NCBI GenBank assembly: GCA_002293965.1
Contig: DBEG01000151.1
Span: 1-5,683 of the forward strand
Length of the DNA: 5,683 bases
Source: Actinobacteria bacterium UBA912
GTDB lineage: Bacteria; Actinomycetota; Coriobacteriia; Anaerosomatales; UBA912
Direction of reading: 5' to 3'
The position numbers were made by a program, and so were the translations under genes. Shown in pieces: positions 4,971 to 5,683 of the stretch. Below the pieces are notes generated by a model. It ran no database searches and was not told where the DNA came from. It worked only from the letters and a program-made list of their open reading frames with translations. Numbering within the stretch: position 1 is the stretch's first letter; every line of letters starts with the position of its first letter.

Positions 4971-5683
4971 TTACGCCCTCGCAACCCCAACCTCGGGGCA
5001 GACATCCGAAGCGACTGTCTCCACGGCCTGCTCGGCAGCGTCCATGAAGGGCATGAGCACGTGATACGCTCCGGCCGCCTTGAGAAGCTCGATCTCCGAT
5101 TCATCGTGCGCCGTCGCGACGAATCGCCCTTTGAAGCGGGCCGCCTGCAGCCCGTGTACGATGGCCTTGTTGATATCCAGCGACGGGACCGTGCTCACCA
5201 CGACATCTGCCGAGGAGAGCGGTAGCGATCCCGTGAACTCCGGATCCTCGGCGTCTCCATACTGGATGGGGATGCCCCGGGCCTTCGCCCCCCTGAGTGC
5301 CTGCGGGTCGAAGTCGACGCCTAGGACCGTGAGTCCCTTCGCCTTGAGGCCATCGACGATCGTGCCTCCATACCTGCCTAGCCCGAGCACGATGACATCC
5401 ACTCGCGCCGGTTCGGCAAGCGAATCCTCGATCTCGCGGAACGGCACCGGGCGCTCGAATATCTTGAGCGGCCGCTGGACATAGTCGTAGAGGCGGTCCG
5501 CACCTAGGATCATGTAGACAGAGATCGAGATGGTCATGATACCCACCATCGTGATGAGGCTCAGGACATCGGTGCCCAGATGCCCCAAGGCCACGCCCAT
5601 CGCAGCCAGGATCAGTGAGAACTCCGATATCTGCGCAACAGTCAGCCCTGCAAACATACCGGTGCGTCGTCTGTAGCCCATCC
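4971..5683 (-). CDS. CPA2/KefB-like cation:proton antiporter, C-terminal part with TrkA-N (RCK) domain (partial)
   Basis: This is the C-terminal 236 or so residues of a membrane antiporter exchanging K+ or Na+ for protons across the cytoplasmic membrane. The N-terminus lies off the right edge, so the Met near 5681 is internal. Numbering from it, two transmembrane helices are visible: about 10-33, containing AQISEFSLIL, a motif of CPA2 exchangers, and about 38-60. A basic linker follows (about 69-95), then a cytosolic Rossmann TrkA-N domain. That domain has VDVIVLGLGRYGG (G100-x-G-x-x-G105) and the acidic strand end GVDFD (D123), the usual NAD(H)-binding signature by which KefB/KefC-type proteins are gated. 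The protein stops at TAA 4971-4973, soon after PFMDAAEQAVETV, with no RCK-C domain. A coding-like frame just beyond the stop suggests the natural tail may be longer. Its ion specificity cannot be read here. Confidence 0.88.
   Translation of the reverse strand, partial: MGYRRRTGMFAGLTVAQISEFSLILAAMGVALGHLGTDVLSLITMVGIMTISISVYMILGADRLYDYVQRPLKIFERPVPFREIEDSLAEPARVDVIVLGLGRYGGTIVDGLKAKGLTVLGVDFDPQALRGAKARGIPIQYGDAEDPEFTGSLPLSSADVVVSTVPSLDINKAIVHGLQAARFKGRFVATAHDESEIELLKAAGAYHVLMPFMDAAEQAVETVASDVCPEVGVARA

Noticed and set aside
1..5683. CRISPR array, tRNA or rRNA genes, insertion-sequence ends or integrase genes
   Set aside because: No regularly spaced repeats, cloverleaf-like segments, transposase motifs or terminal inverted repeats of IS type were seen by eye on either strand.

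Overview
The window looks like a chromosomal segment of a high-GC bacterium. Third codon positions are mostly G or C, GGAGG-type ribosome binding sites are common, and a bacterial zinc-ribbon AccD is present. A deep actinobacterial lineage (for example Coriobacteriia-like) would fit the codon use, the archaeal-type class I aldolase and the separate AccD, but that placement is an inference and not secure.

Layout. Positions 1-1679 carry two metabolic genes on the minus strand: a DhnA/archaeal-type class I fructose-bisphosphate aldolase, followed 60 bp downstream by accD (cut by the window edge). Positions about 1830-2391 hold a textbook yefM-yoeB type II toxin-antitoxin operon on the plus strand, with TGTACA-type operator boxes. 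It faces a minus-strand two-gene operon (2424-4213) made of a winged-helix regulator and an AbiEii-like nucleotidyltransferase. The two genes overlap by 4 bp, the layout of type IV-like (AbiE/MenAT-like) toxin-antitoxin pairs. Divergent from that pair is a small unrecognised alpha-helical protein gene (4307-4747, plus). Its reading appears to continue out of frame to 4881. The right end (4971-5683, minus) is the C-terminal part of a CPA2/KefB-like cation:proton antiporter with a TrkA-N (RCK) nucleotide-binding domain. A second, out-of-frame coding-like stretch (4859-4970) follows its stop.

How the parts fit. About 3 kb of accessory toxin-antitoxin or defence genes sits between housekeeping or transport genes. 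The most striking element is the 4203-4261 intergenic segment. It is a composite palindrome centred on 4232, with two nested 9-bp inverted-repeat pairs plus a 3-bp inner pair. Near-consensus -10 boxes for both divergent transcripts lie inside its inner arms. It is the natural candidate for an operator through which the winged-helix protein controls its own toxin operon and also the small divergent gene. This raises the possibility that the small gene is a third member of the module. The minus-strand transcript would be leaderless, and the plus-strand gene has its own GGAGG site.
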